From Litchfieldella qijiaojingensis (GTDB lineage: Bacteria > Pseudomonadota > Gammaproteobacteria > Pseudomonadales > Halomonadaceae), in assembly GCF_014651875.1 (NCBI RefSeq), contig NZ_BMXS01000006.1:1-64000 (forward strand): 64,000 bases of DNA, read 5' to 3'. Of this stretch, positions 1 through 7,898 are shown piece by piece. Position 1 is the stretch's first letter, and the number at the start of each line of letters is the position of its first letter. The position numbers and the translations under genes were made by a program. The notes beneath the pieces are model-generated. The model searched no databases. It was given only the letters and a program-made list of their open reading frames with translations, and had not been told where the DNA came from.

Positions 1-76
1 ATTCATCCTGGTGCTCGCGCACCATCCGAACCGCCCGTTCCCTCACCTCAGGTGAGTATTTCTTCGATGTTGTCAT
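1..76 (-). CDS. IS3-family transposase OrfA, N-terminal 25 residues (partial)
   Basis: The frame starts at the ATG complementary to 74-76 and runs off the window. The visible residues begin [18 protein letters not shown], the typical start of the helix-turn-helix OrfA of IS3-family transposases, which binds the element ends and is normally fused to OrfB by ribosomal frameshifting. The start lies 50 bp inside the predicted IS terminus, as expected. The rest of the protein is outside the window. Confidence 0.75.
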   Translation of the reverse strand, partial: MTTSKKYSPEVRERAVRMVREHQDE

Positions 77-126
77 CACTCCATCCTCTCAAGAAATGGA
101 GTCTCCGGGAATCCCGGGGCGGTTCA
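1..126 (-). mobile_element. IS3-family insertion sequence, terminal part
   Basis: The window opens inside an insertion sequence. On the minus strand an IS3-type OrfA start is preceded by a terminus reading TGAACCGCCCCGGGATTCCC from position 126 inward, the TGAACCGCCCC type of end seen in IS3-family elements. Only this end is inside the window, so subgroup, target duplication and intactness cannot be judged. It shows that the left edge of the window is mobile DNA. Confidence 0.7.
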
Positions 127-182
127 ACTCGTAAGCGCCGCTCAGGGCGAGCTACTTTGGCTGAGTAGGTTCACAACGCAAC

Positions 183-204
183 AAGGCCCGCCTAGGCGGG
201 CCTT
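183..204 (-). terminator. Rho-independent terminator of the cold-shock gene
   Basis: A perfect 22-bp palindrome, AAGGCCCGCC followed by TA and GGCGGGCCTT, lies 42 bp past the stop codon of the minus-strand cold-shock gene. There is only a short T-run on the minus strand, so the palindrome is certain and terminator function is likely. Confidence 0.75.
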
Positions 205-246
205 GATTTCGAACCGGGGAGGTTCGAGAACTCGTGACCGTTAAGG

Positions 247-450
247 TCAGGCGAGTTTGATATTCGAAGCCTGGAGGCCTTTCTTGCCCTGGGTCACGTC
301 GAAGGAGACGGTTTGACCTTCCTGCAGGGACTTGAAGCCTTCCGCTTGAATTTCGGAGAAGTGGGCAAAGAGATCATCGCCACCTTCGGTAGGAGTAATG
401 AAGCCGAAACCTTTGGAGTCGTTGAACCACTTCACTGTACCAGTTGCCAT
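247..450 (-). CDS. Cold-shock protein (CspA family)
   Basis: This 67-residue protein is a single cold-shock OB-fold domain, the usual CspA-family length. RNP1 is visible as KGFGFI near residues 13-18 and an RNP2-like strand as DLFAHF near 26-31. Such proteins bind single-stranded RNA or DNA and act as RNA chaperones in the cytoplasm. The gene stands alone, with a strong hairpin downstream and a long AT-richer leader upstream. Which paralogue it is (CspA, CspD, CspE) cannot be told from the sequence alone. Confidence 0.95.
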   Translation of the reverse strand: MATGTVKWFNDSKGFGFITPTEGGDDLFAHFSEIQAEGFKSLQEGQTVSFDVTQGKKGLQASNIKLA

Positions 451-640
451 GTTGAATCCTCTCGCGCAATCGCGCCTTGCAATGTTCCTGGTGTTACCCA
501 GATGTGTAGCGGGTAGAACAGGGATAAATTACAGGCTGCTGAAAGAATTCGAACGCTACTGAAACTATGCCACTTGCTTACCGGCTGAAGCCAGGGTGTC
601 ATGATTTGGCTCCGTGGGTCAAAGGCTTTATTTTTTATTT
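451..640 (-). promoter_or_regulatory. Leader and probable promoter of the cold-shock gene
   Basis: This gap upstream of the minus-strand cold-shock gene is AT-richer than its surroundings. On the minus strand a TTCGAA and a TAATTT hexamer about 16 bp apart (complement of roughly 525-552) could be the -35 and -10 boxes, leaving a leader of about 70-80 nt. Long structured leaders are typical of cold-inducible csp genes. The promoter assignment is by eye only. Confidence 0.3.
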
Positions 641-1267
641 TTAGGGGCGCCGAACGATTCTCACCTTCCCACTACCCCCGCCTCCGCAGAAGAATTGATC
701 GCCGCCGTCTGACTCGAGCCCCGATACGCCCACGCCGGGTGGCATCTCGAGTATTTGCAGTACCTCTCCCGTTTGGGGATCGATTCGCCTCAAATCGCTC
801 TCGTCCTCTTCCCAGGTGCCGTGCCAGAGCTCCCCGTCGACCCAGGTGACGCCGGTGACGAAGCGGCTGCACTCGATGGTGCGAAGAATCTCCCCTGTTT
901 GCGGATCGACTTGCTGGATCTTCCTGTCCCGATACTGCCCCACCCACAGCGACCCTTCGGCCCAGGCGAGCCCCGAGTTACCGCCGCCAGGCGGCGCCGG
1001 GATGGTGGCGACGACACTGCCGGTGTTCGGATCGACCTTCTGGATGCGATCTTCGGCGATCTGGAACAGGTGCTCCCCGTCGAAGGCTGTTCCCGCATGC
1101 GCGGCGATTTCGATCGAGCGTAACGTTTCTCCGCTCGGCGGATCGAGGGCGTTCAGCTTGTCGCCGACAGCAATCCAGACTTGCCGACCGTCATAGGTGA
1201 CGCCATGCACGGCATCGACGCCGGGGAAGGGGCCATATTCGCGGAGGATTTCGGCTGCTTGGTTCAT
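641..1267 (-). CDS. Beta-propeller protein (Vgb/glutamine-cyclotransferase-like repeats)
   Basis: The 208-residue protein consists of about five repeats of the type W-x-G-x-L, then V-D-P-x-T-G-x-x-L/V, for example LWVGQYRDRKIQQVDPQTGE near residues 107-126. This is the pattern of streptogramin-lyase or glutaminyl-cyclase-like propellers. At this length it has too few blades for a full seven-bladed propeller, so it may be small, oligomeric or shortened. No signal peptide is visible. It lies 36 bp downstream of the HTH/TPR regulator on the same strand and is probably co-transcribed. The biochemical role is unknown. Confidence 0.65.
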   Translation of the reverse strand: MNQAAEILREYGPFPGVDAVHGVTYDGRQVWIAVGDKLNALDPPSGETLRSIEIAAHAGTAFDGEHLFQIAEDRIQKVDPNTGSVVATIPAPPGGGNSGLAWAEGSLWVGQYRDRKIQQVDPQTGEILRTIECSRFVTGVTWVDGELWHGTWEEDESDLRRIDPQTGEVLQILEMPPGVGVSGLESDGGDQFFCGGGGSGKVRIVRRP

Positions 1268-1303
1268 GTTTCTGTCCTTATCACTTGGGGTGTGGCTTCC
1301 ATG

Positions 1304-2524
1304 CTAGTTGCCTGGTAGTGGACCGGGGAGCAACAAAGTTGTCGTGAATCCCGGCACGGGCGGCGTCATCCAGCGACGCGCTCGCCCGCGACCGAACGAT
1401 TGCACCTTGCCTTCCGCCGCAAGCGAGTCGAGTGCTCGCTGCACGGTGCGCTGGCTGGCGCCAAGCGCAAGCGCCAGGGCCGAGCTCGACCATGTCTCAC
1501 CGTCATCAAGCAGGGCGAGTACCGCTGCATGCTTCTCTTCGATCGGCCGCGCCAGTACCACGACTTCGCCTGCGCTGTGCGGCACCAACTTGAATCCTCG
1601 CTTCGTCGCGAGCACGTCGGCCAGCGTCCCAAGTTCCGTGCGAAGTCGCCCGACTTCGACTCGCAACCGCGCGCGATGCGATTCATTGGCGAACTTGGTT
1701 CGGAATGCTTGCGCGATGAGCGTGCCCCTCGGCACGTCTCCAGGCCAGGCTTCGCCCAGCAAGCGTGCCAGCGCGAACAACACCGGGCGCCTGGCGAGCG
1801 AGACCACCGTGTGTGCGTCACGCACCACATGGCGGCAGGCGTCCACGACGAGAGCCTTCGATGCCAGTAACGCTTCGACCTCTTCGAGCAGCAGGAGTCG
1901 CTCTTCGCCACGCGCCATCAGGCGCGCTGCGGGCGTGTTCAGGACGAGGGATGCGCATTCGACCTCCGCTGTCAGCGCGGGGATCCCTGCATGGTGCGCA
2001 GCGTGCTCGGCCCGAGCGAGCGCAGCGCGTGCCGTCTTCGTCCGCAGGCGGCGTATCGCGATCCCTGCCACGACGAGCTCATGGGCAGTCCTCAACGCGG
2101 GTGGGAAGGGCGCAGGATCGAGTTCGGCGAGCGCATGCTCCGCTTCGTCCAGGCACCCGATCAGGAGCAGGCGCCGGGCCTCGAGGTACCGCGCATAGGC
2201 GGCGTTCACTTGGTCGCCATGCGCTTCGAGCGTCGCCCGCGCCGTGTCGAGCGCTTTCGCGGGCCAGCCCAGATCGCGCGAGGCGAGCGCGATCTCGGCC
2301 TCAGCGACGACGCACCTCGCGCGGGCCACGGCTTCTTTCGGACCGAAGGCGCGCGCCGCACTTCGCAGGAGTGCTTTCGCTCGATCGAGATCGCCAAGCT
2401 GCGCCATCGCGATCCCTCGAAGCGCGAGCGCAGGCGCATCGTCGCGCAGCGCGACTCGGTTCAATGCGCCGAGGGGATCACCCGCCGTGAGCGCATAGGC
2501 TGCGGCCGTGATCAGTGAATCCAT
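1304..2524 (-). CDS. TPR-like helical protein with C-terminal helix-turn-helix
   Basis: In this 406-residue protein, residues 1 to about 230 are alanine-rich helical repeats of TPR character. A following segment resembles the winged-helix part of SARP or OmpR-like regulators (around LRVEVGRLRTELGTLADVL), and near residues 340-385 there is a MarR/GntR-like helix-turn-helix (SSALALALGASQRTVQRALD). The architecture suggests a cytoplasmic transcription regulator. It is the first gene of a minus-strand pair with the propeller protein and is divergent from the DUF899 gene at 2634, so either neighbour may be its target. No ligand can be inferred. Confidence 0.6.
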   Translation of the reverse strand: MDSLITAAAYALTAGDPLGALNRVALRDDAPALALRGIAMAQLGDLDRAKALLRSAARAFGPKEAVARARCVVAEAEIALASRDLGWPAKALDTARATLEAHGDQVNAAYARYLEARRLLLIGCLDEAEHALAELDPAPFPPALRTAHELVVAGIAIRRLRTKTARAALARAEHAAHHAGIPALTAEVECASLVLNTPAARLMARGEERLLLLEEVEALLASKALVVDACRHVVRDAHTVVSLARRPVLFALARLLGEAWPGDVPRGTLIAQAFRTKFANESHRARLRVEVGRLRTELGTLADVLATKRGFKLVPHSAGEVVVLARPIEEKHAAVLALLDDGETWSSSALALALGASQRTVQRALDSLAAEGKVQSFGRGRARRWMTPPVPGFTTTLLLPGPLPGN

Positions 2525-2633
2525 CGCAATCCCGCCACACTTGTTACTCCCACCGTTCGGTCACTCAGCACTATATATCTCATGATCACCAAGGAGATAT
2601 CGAGAACGGAACGAACCGAGGGAGGGAAAGACA

Positions 2634-3431
2634 ATGACCACACATACGACCGGCACACGTGAAGAGTGGCTGGCAGCGCGGATCGAGCTGCTTCAGGCCG
2701 AAAAGGAACTCACACGGCGCAGCGACGAGCTGGCGCGGCAGCGGCAGGAGCTGCCGTGGGTGCGGATCGACAAGGAGTATCGGTTCGAGACCGATGAGGG
2801 CAGTGCCTCGTTGGCGGATATCTTCCAAGGTCGCTCGCAGCTTCTCATCTACCACTTCATGTTCGGGCCCGACTATAAGGCGGGCTGTCCATCCTGCTCG
2901 GCGATTGCCGATGGCTTCAACGGCATCGCTGTCCACCTGGCCAACCATGACGTGATGTTGTGGGCGGTGTCGCGGGCACCACTCGCGAAGTTGCAGGCTT
3001 ATAAGCAACGGCTTGGCTGGACTTTTCCCTGGGCGTCTTCGTATGGCAGCGACTTCAACTTCGACTTCAACGTCTGGTTCACCGAGGAGCAACAACGCGA
3101 GGGCGGTATCGAATACAACTACCAGCGCGAGCCGGCGAGTCAGTTACAAGAAAGCGAGCAGTCTGTCGCCGATATGCCTTCGCAATCGATACCCGACGGG
3201 GCTACTATCGGCGCCGCCATGAGCGGAACGGACAAGGCCACGTACGAGCGCGAAAGGCCGGGCATGAGCGCGTTCGTGCTCGAGGACGGCGTTATCTACC
3301 ACACCTATTCCACCTATGCGCGCGGGCTGGACGGCCTGTGGGGCATGTACCAGTGGCTCGACCGCGCTCCCAAGGGGCGCAACGAGACGGGCATGTGGTG
3401 GCGTCGGCATGACGAGTACGATAAGGGCTGA
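2634..3431 (+). CDS. DUF899 family thioredoxin-like protein
   Basis: The 265-residue protein matches the DUF899 family along its length: an N-terminal helical part (EEWLAARIELLQAEKELTR), LPWVRIDKEY, the GPDYKAGCPSCSAIAD segment with two cysteines near residues 83-98, the LGWTFPWASS motif, and the terminal YQWLDRAPKGRNE and MWWRRHDEY block. The fold is thioredoxin-like and the function unknown. The ATG has a purine-rich ribosome site (gagggaaagaca) just upstream. Its last third of coding sequence is duplicated at 4847-5074, and a third DUF899 scrap lies near 7752, so this family has been repeatedly rearranged here. Confidence 0.88.
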   Translation: MTTHTTGTREEWLAARIELLQAEKELTRRSDELARQRQELPWVRIDKEYRFETDEGSASLADIFQGRSQLLIYHFMFGPDYKAGCPSCSAIADGFNGIAVHLANHDVMLWAVSRAPLAKLQAYKQRLGWTFPWASSYGSDFNFDFNVWFTEEQQREGGIEYNYQREPASQLQESEQSVADMPSQSIPDGATIGAAMSGTDKATYERERPGMSAFVLEDGVIYHTYSTYARGLDGLWGMYQWLDRAPKGRNETGMWWRRHDEYDKG

Positions 3432-3511
3432 TCAGGTGGTGGAGGCGTTGGGCAACCGGGGGCGGGAGATCTTGCGAGGCAGGGTTTCCGAGCGAGCTTC
3501 CCAGCGAGCCT
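3285..3511 (+). repeat. Direct repeat A, copy 1 (DUF899 3' end and flank)
   Basis: This stretch holds the last 49 codons of the DUF899 gene plus about 80 bp of downstream sequence. It recurs in the same orientation at 4847-5074 with about 92 percent identity by manual alignment. The final noncoding part (gggagatcttgcgaggcagg and on) is almost identical. The DUF2167 gene lies between the two copies. Confidence 0.9.
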
Positions 3512-3915
3512 TCGTCTTCGGGACAGGGTTGTTCCTGACTTGCACGGACAGCCGGGCTCAGATGACACATCCTGCCTGGTGCGCCTGAACTTCTCCCCCG
3601 TGCAAGCCTAGCTCCATCACATCACCCGTCTCATATAAAAGCCTGTCTCCTCGACAGGCTTTTTATTTACAATATATTACATAGCTGGCTTTACTTATGG
3701 CTTAAGTCGCGAAGACGGTTGCCGATAAGAAAGTATAGAGGAATACGCAGACAAGGATGGTCGCAGGGAAATGATGTTACCTCTGAGCAGTAGCGTGCCC
3801 AAATCTCCCTACCGAGATGGCCTCCCTCTCGTGGGGGAGTGGCTCAAGAATATCAAAAACACAGATGATTAAAATGTTGACAGGATTAATGCGAAATACG
3901 TGCAAGGGACTGAAT
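3512..3915. other. Intergenic stretch before the DUF2167 gene
   Basis: No credible gene is present. It contains a terminator hairpin (3637-3663), then AT-rich DNA. A TTGACA hexamer lies at 3877-3882 but has no convincing -10 box at normal spacing. The composition changes from GC-rich to AT-rich from about 3620, marking one edge of the foreign-looking segment. Confidence 0.5.
3637..3663 (+). terminator. Rho-independent terminator
   Basis: The stem AAAAGCCTGTC pairs with GACAGGCTTTT around a 5-nt loop, and T-rich sequence follows. It is well placed to end plus-strand transcription of the DUF899 gene, about 200 bp beyond its stop codon. Confidence 0.85.
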
Positions 3916-4797
3916 ATGAAAAATCAATATCTGCTTTTATTTTTCTCATTGGTTGTCTCGTCATTCGCTTATGCTTTGGATGAAAGTGAAGTAATTGGGC
4001 GAATTCAAGCTCTTGATTGGAATTATGAGCCGGCTGAATACACTCTTGAAAATGAAAAGTCGTCAGTTGCAACATCTTTTGGTGACTATATCCTGATAGG
4101 AAGCGAAGCACATAAATACATGCGAATTACCGAGGGTCACAGTGGCTTTAAACCTGATGCCGTAGTGGTTCGTGTTGATGGATCAAATCAGGATGCGCAA
4201 GTCACATATACATTCCATGATATTGGCTATGTGAAAATGGATGACTGGGATGAGCATATTGATCCCAAAGAGATGCTTGATCAGATCAAGAAGAGTACTT
4301 TAGAGTCCAATGAAATAAGGGAGGCTGGTTATCCAGATATTTTTGTTGATGATTGGGTAGAAGAGCCCTACTTGGATGAGCACTCGGCCACTGCCTACTG
4401 GGCAATTTCCGGACATACTGGTGACGGAAACTCCTTTGTAAATGCGAAGGCGCTAAAACTTGGCCGTCATGGCTACACTGAAATTGTCTGGATGGGAAGG
4501 CGAGAGCAATTTTCTAGTGCTGAAAATTCCTTGGCTCCATCTCTTGCCGCATATAGTTACAAAGAAGGCTTTCAATATGCAGATTACATACCGGGGGCAG
4601 ATAAAATGGCCGCTGTTGGTGTCGGTGCGCTAGCATATAAACTCATAACCGGAAACGCTGCTGCAAAGGTGGGGGCCGGCTTGCTAGCCATGCTTGTTCT
4701 CTTTGCGAAAAAGTTGTGGTTTGTCATTTTTCTTCCCTTTATCTTTTTGTGGAAGAAAATCAAAAGTAGGTTTTCTCGAAGTAATTTCGATGAGTAA
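3916..4797 (+). CDS. DUF2167 family membrane-anchored protein
   Basis: Starting at MKNQYLLL, preceded by an AAGGG ribosome site, the product is 293 residues: a signal peptide ending near SSFAYA, an exported domain, then two hydrophobic helices around residues 230-285. Features of DUF2167 are clear: GYVKMDDWDEHIDPKEML, the YPDIFVDDWVEEP segment, a YADYIPGADKMAAVGVGALA stretch just before the membrane helices, and a basic tail. The family is membrane anchored and of unknown function. The gene is strikingly AT-rich against its neighbours and sits between duplicated DUF899 ends, so it was probably acquired. An upstream ATG at 3817 adds an unlikely leader and was not chosen. Confidence 0.85.
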   Translation: MKNQYLLLFFSLVVSSFAYALDESEVIGRIQALDWNYEPAEYTLENEKSSVATSFGDYILIGSEAHKYMRITEGHSGFKPDAVVVRVDGSNQDAQVTYTFHDIGYVKMDDWDEHIDPKEMLDQIKKSTLESNEIREAGYPDIFVDDWVEEPYLDEHSATAYWAISGHTGDGNSFVNAKALKLGRHGYTEIVWMGRREQFSSAENSLAPSLAAYSYKEGFQYADYIPGADKMAAVGVGALAYKLITGNAAAKVGAGLLAMLVLFAKKLWFVIFLPFIFLWKKIKSRFSRSNFDE

Positions 4798-4828
4798 GCT
4801 ACAAGTTGAGCGCTTTCGCGGGCCAGCG

Positions 4829-4993
4829 TTGCGTGAGATGAGCGCGGACGGCGTCATCTACCACACCTATTCCACCTATTCGCGCGGACTGGATGGCCTC
4901 TGGGGCATGTACCAGTGGCTCGACCGCGCTCCCAAAGGGCGCAACGAGACGGGCATGTGGTGGCGCCGCCATGATGAGTATGAGGAGTGCTGA
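4829..4993 (+). pseudogene. DUF899 C-terminal fragment
   Basis: This frame encodes ADGVIYHTYSTYSRGLDGLW and then the MYQWLDRAPKGRNE and MWWRRHDEY block, the last roughly 50 residues of a DUF899 protein, ending EEC rather than DKG. There is no DUF899 N-terminal part upstream, where the DUF2167 gene ends at 4797. It is the coding part of direct repeat A copy 2 and cannot make a functional protein. Confidence 0.88.
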
Positions 4994-5074
4994 GTCGGGT
5001 GGTGGAGGCGTTGGGCAACGCGGGGCGGGAGATCTTGCGAGGCAGGGTTTCCGAGCGAGCTTCCCAGCGAGCCT
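4847..5074 (+). repeat. Direct repeat A, copy 2
   Basis: This is the second copy of the DUF899 3' end and its downstream flank, in direct orientation about 1.56 kb from copy 1. Differences are mostly third-codon changes in the coding part. Together the copies bracket the terminator at 3637 and the DUF2167 gene. Confidence 0.9.
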
Positions 5075-5290
5075 GCTGCGGTGCAAGAGAAGGTGATGGT
5101 GATGCGCAATGAGAGCGAGTCGGAATGGCTCCGGTTCGTAGTCTTCCAGGTTGGTCCCCAAGGACCGCCTTTTATCGTCAGGACCGAATAGCATGGCAGG
5201 GCACGCATGACGTGGAAGAGGCTGCACGTGCTCGTTGGGAGGGTTACATGATGAGCATCAAGGATGGATAGGAAATCCAAAGTCACCGGA
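5075..5290. other. Intergenic stretch with a coding-like scrap
   Basis: A 48-codon frame from ATG 5125 to TAG 5271 on the plus strand includes DRIAWQGTHDVEEAARARWE, which reads like genuine protein. A second frame just upstream (5090-5200, RNESESEWLRFVVFQVGP) also looks coding-like. I recognise neither. They may be remnants of one frameshifted gene. No promoter or terminator is evident. Confidence 0.3.
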
Positions 5291-6964
5291 TTACTGCTCA
5301 GGCATGCCAGCGAGACGGAGACCTTCGAGTACGCGCTCGAATCCCGGGCCCATCCAGGAGTGTCTGGCGCGCAGCGTCTCGATCGTGGTTCGGTCGCTGT
5401 ACGCCAGGGTCATGGATGTTTCAAGCGCGGCACGCGCCTCTTCCACGCGGCCGGTCAAGGCCAGGGCGGACGCCAAGGCAAAGTTCGCCGTTGGATCATC
5501 GGGCGAATCGGCGATGGCGCGGTTCAGTGCGGTGATGGCTTCCGTATCTTGTCCGTTGTGCAAATAGGCGAGCCCCATGTAGGTGAATTTCGGGGAAGGA
5601 CGGAACCTTGGATTCAGGCGCAGCGATTGTCGAAAATGCGGCAAGGCTTCGGCCGGATTTCCCAACGCCATGTTCGTCAATCCGCCACACAAATAAGCAC
5701 AATCGTTGTTGGGGTTGAGCGCCATTGCGGTGTTACACGAGGCCAGACCGCGTGCCGGCTGCCCGTTCCGGGCATAGCCTACACCGATCATCCAATGTCC
5801 TTCGGCGTCCTTCGGGTCGAGCGATACGGCCCGCTGTGCCGCTTCGAGGGACAGGTCTTTCGAGTTCGGCGCCGATATGCCGGGGATGGGATGCAAACTT
5901 GCCGCGTAATGGATGAACGCCAGTCCGCTCCATGCCGAGGCGATACCGGGGTCGAGCTCCACGGCCATGTCCAATAGCGCCTTGGCATCCTGAAAATCCT
6001 TTGCGCTCTTGGGGTTGAACAGCAGCACATTGCCCCGCAGCGCATAGTCCCAGGCTGCGAGGCTTGCCGTCGGCACCTGTCTCCGACTCTCGGCTTCTCT
6101 GAGCTCGGCCTTCAGCACCGCGGCGATCTGCCCCGTCACGTTGTCCTGCACCGAGAACACATCCGTCAAGGCGCGGTCGTATCGGTTCGACCAGACGTGA
6201 CTACGGGTCTGACCATTGATGAGCTGTGCATTGATGCGGACCTGGTCGCCGGATCGACGGACGCTCCCTTCGAGGACGTAACGAACCCCCAGGTCGGCGG
6301 CCACATTCTTAACGTCCACCGCCTTTCCCTTGAAGGTAAAAGAGGTGCGACGCGCGATGACGAAGGCGCCTCGGATACGTGACAGGTCCGTAATCAGGTC
6401 TTCCGTGAAGGCATCGGCGAAATATTCCTGGTCGGGATCTCCGGAGAGATTGTCGAATGGCAGAACGGCGATCGAGGGTTTGGCTGGCAGCGAGGTCTCG
6501 GTAATCTTGCTTTCATCCAACCACCACACTGCGCCCAGAACACCCAGAATGAGGATCAGAATAGCCGGCCCCACCCAGACCCAGGCACGGCGAAGGGCTG
6601 ACGCCCGGGAGGCCATGACCGGGGCGTCGACTTTGTCGTCCGAGTCGAAACAGTCGGTCTCGGCGACAAACTGAAAGCCCCGCTTGGGATAGGTCCGCAG
6701 GAACCTCTGCTGCGCGCGATCGTCGCCCAGCGCCCTGCGAACCGCGCGGATGCGCGTGTTGAGCGCGGCGTCGGAGACGACGCGACCCTGCCAGATTTCG
6801 TCGATCAGTTCGTCCTTGGAGACGATGCGGTCCCGGTTCTCGACAAGATACTTCAGCAGGCTCAAGACCTGGGGCTCTAGCGGGACAGGCTGGCCGGAAT
6901 CGAGCAGCCTGGCTGCATCCGGATCGAACACAAACCTGTCGAATCGATAGATCGTGCCTGACAA
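5291..6964 (-). CDS. CadC-like membrane transcription regulator with TolB-like and TPR domains
   Basis: The 557-residue protein has an OmpR/CadC-type winged helix at residues 5-100 (LSLLKYLVENRDRIVSKDEL, then ALNTRIRAVRRALGD and the YPKRGFQFVAE wing). One membrane helix follows at about 128-148. A TolB-N-like domain (SIAVLPFDNLSGDPDQEYFA) spans about 162-280, and TPR repeats run to the end. This is the ToxR/CadC plan, in which the DNA-binding domain is cytoplasmic and the sensory part periplasmic. It is divergent from a small exported protein at 7138, a plausible target. The signal sensed is unknown. Confidence 0.85.
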   Translation of the reverse strand: MSGTIYRFDRFVFDPDAARLLDSGQPVPLEPQVLSLLKYLVENRDRIVSKDELIDEIWQGRVVSDAALNTRIRAVRRALGDDRAQQRFLRTYPKRGFQFVAETDCFDSDDKVDAPVMASRASALRRAWVWVGPAILILILGVLGAVWWLDESKITETSLPAKPSIAVLPFDNLSGDPDQEYFADAFTEDLITDLSRIRGAFVIARRTSFTFKGKAVDVKNVAADLGVRYVLEGSVRRSGDQVRINAQLINGQTRSHVWSNRYDRALTDVFSVQDNVTGQIAAVLKAELREAESRRQVPTASLAAWDYALRGNVLLFNPKSAKDFQDAKALLDMAVELDPGIASAWSGLAFIHYAASLHPIPGISAPNSKDLSLEAAQRAVSLDPKDAEGHWMIGVGYARNGQPARGLASCNTAMALNPNNDCAYLCGGLTNMALGNPAEALPHFRQSLRLNPRFRPSPKFTYMGLAYLHNGQDTEAITALNRAIADSPDDPTANFALASALALTGRVEEARAALETSMTLAYSDRTTIETLRARHSWMGPGFERVLEGLRLAGMPEQ

Positions 6965-7137
6965 CAGGTTTCACCATTTAAATTCATGAAAAAAACATCA
7001 AAATTCATACGCTCTTCAAGTGACACGCTCGCCTCCCAAATATCATTAATTCTAGCTATGGGCCGAGGAGGTCCTGAACGGTTGTTGCGCCTCTTGGCTT
7101 CAGACGGCTTGCAATGAACTGGAGGGAGATTGTGCTC
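6965..7137. promoter_or_regulatory. Divergent promoter region
   Basis: This AT-rich intergenic stretch separates the CadC-like regulator (minus strand) from the small secreted protein (plus strand), so it should carry both promoters and probably the regulator's binding sites. I could not pick out convincing repeats or hexamers by eye. Confidence 0.45.
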
Positions 7138-7569
7138 ATGAACATCAAGATGTCCCTGGTCGGAATACCGGCTTTCGTCGTGCTGGCAATCACTTCGTTT
7201 AGCGCGGCAGCGGGAACCGACATGGAGGAAGCGCTTAACAACGGCGCCCAGCAACTCACCGCGGACGAAATTGCCGAGCGCGTGGCCGGCAAGACGGTGA
7301 CATATATTCTTCCAGACGAGAGAGAAGTCCTGGTCCACTATGGTGCCGAGAACGCCGCGTCCGGCAGGATGGTCGGCGGGGACTGGTCCGACACCGGCTA
7401 TTACGGCATCACGAACGGCGATCGCATTTGCATCTCATGGAGCAAGTCAGACGAGGGCCGGCTGCGGTGCTTCAGCGTTCTCGTCGTGAACGACGTCGTC
7501 AAGAAATTCCATCCGGACGGCAGCTTTGCCATGGAAGCCGTGAAATTCGAGGACGGCAATACCCTCTGA
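7138..7569 (+). CDS. Small exported protein (DUF995-like)
   Basis: From ATG 7138, preceded by a GGAGGG site about 12 nt upstream, the product is 143 residues. A signal peptide (MNIKMSLVGIPAFVVLAITS, ending near SAAAG) precedes a soluble domain with LTADEIAERVAGKTVTYILP, GGDWSDTGYYGITNGDRICI and a later RLRCFSV. A signal peptide, an L-x-A-x-E-x-x-x-L-x-x-G-K-T-V start and a paired-cysteine, W-S-rich core recall the DUF995 family, but this is a visual match. It is probably periplasmic and controlled by the divergent CadC-like regulator. An ATG at 7114 would lengthen the leader. Confidence 0.6.
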   Translation: MNIKMSLVGIPAFVVLAITSFSAAAGTDMEEALNNGAQQLTADEIAERVAGKTVTYILPDEREVLVHYGAENAASGRMVGGDWSDTGYYGITNGDRICISWSKSDEGRLRCFSVLVVNDVVKKFHPDGSFAMEAVKFEDGNTL

Positions 7570-7898
7570 GCGGTCACGCAATCAACGGGTTGGCGATGGC
7601 CAGGCCCAGGACTCAACCACGCTACCGCCCTCGGGGATCGCGACATGCGGTGCCGTCGTCCCCGGCAGCCGCCCCCTGCGCCGCCTGACGGTGGCAGGGT
7701 GCCTGATGCGGACACGCGCTCTTACTTTTAGCCTAATCAAACTTCCTTCGGCTTGCGCAGGCGTACAAACGGCGAATGGGCTGGACCTTTCCCTGGCCAT
7801 CGCCCTGGTCGTGATGTGGGGGTATGAGCCCTGCCGGGCTTCGGGCAAACTGGAGCGGTTCACCTAAGATGTGGTATGCCTCGGGACAAGGATTGCCG
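7570..7898. other. Gene-poor stretch with a DUF899 scrap
   Basis: No intact gene is seen. A short DUF899-like scrap lies at 7752-7813 (separate entry). The remainder is GC-rich sequence without a convincing frame, terminator or promoter except the ribosome site AAGGA before ATG 7899. Confidence 0.5.
7752..7813 (+). pseudogene. DUF899 internal fragment
   Basis: The frame reads LAQAYKRRMGWTFPWPSPWS and then a stop. It matches LQAYKQRLGWTFPWASS in the intact DUF899 protein encoded at 2634-3431. Nothing DUF899-like continues on either side. It is a small remnant of another DUF899 copy. Confidence 0.75.
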
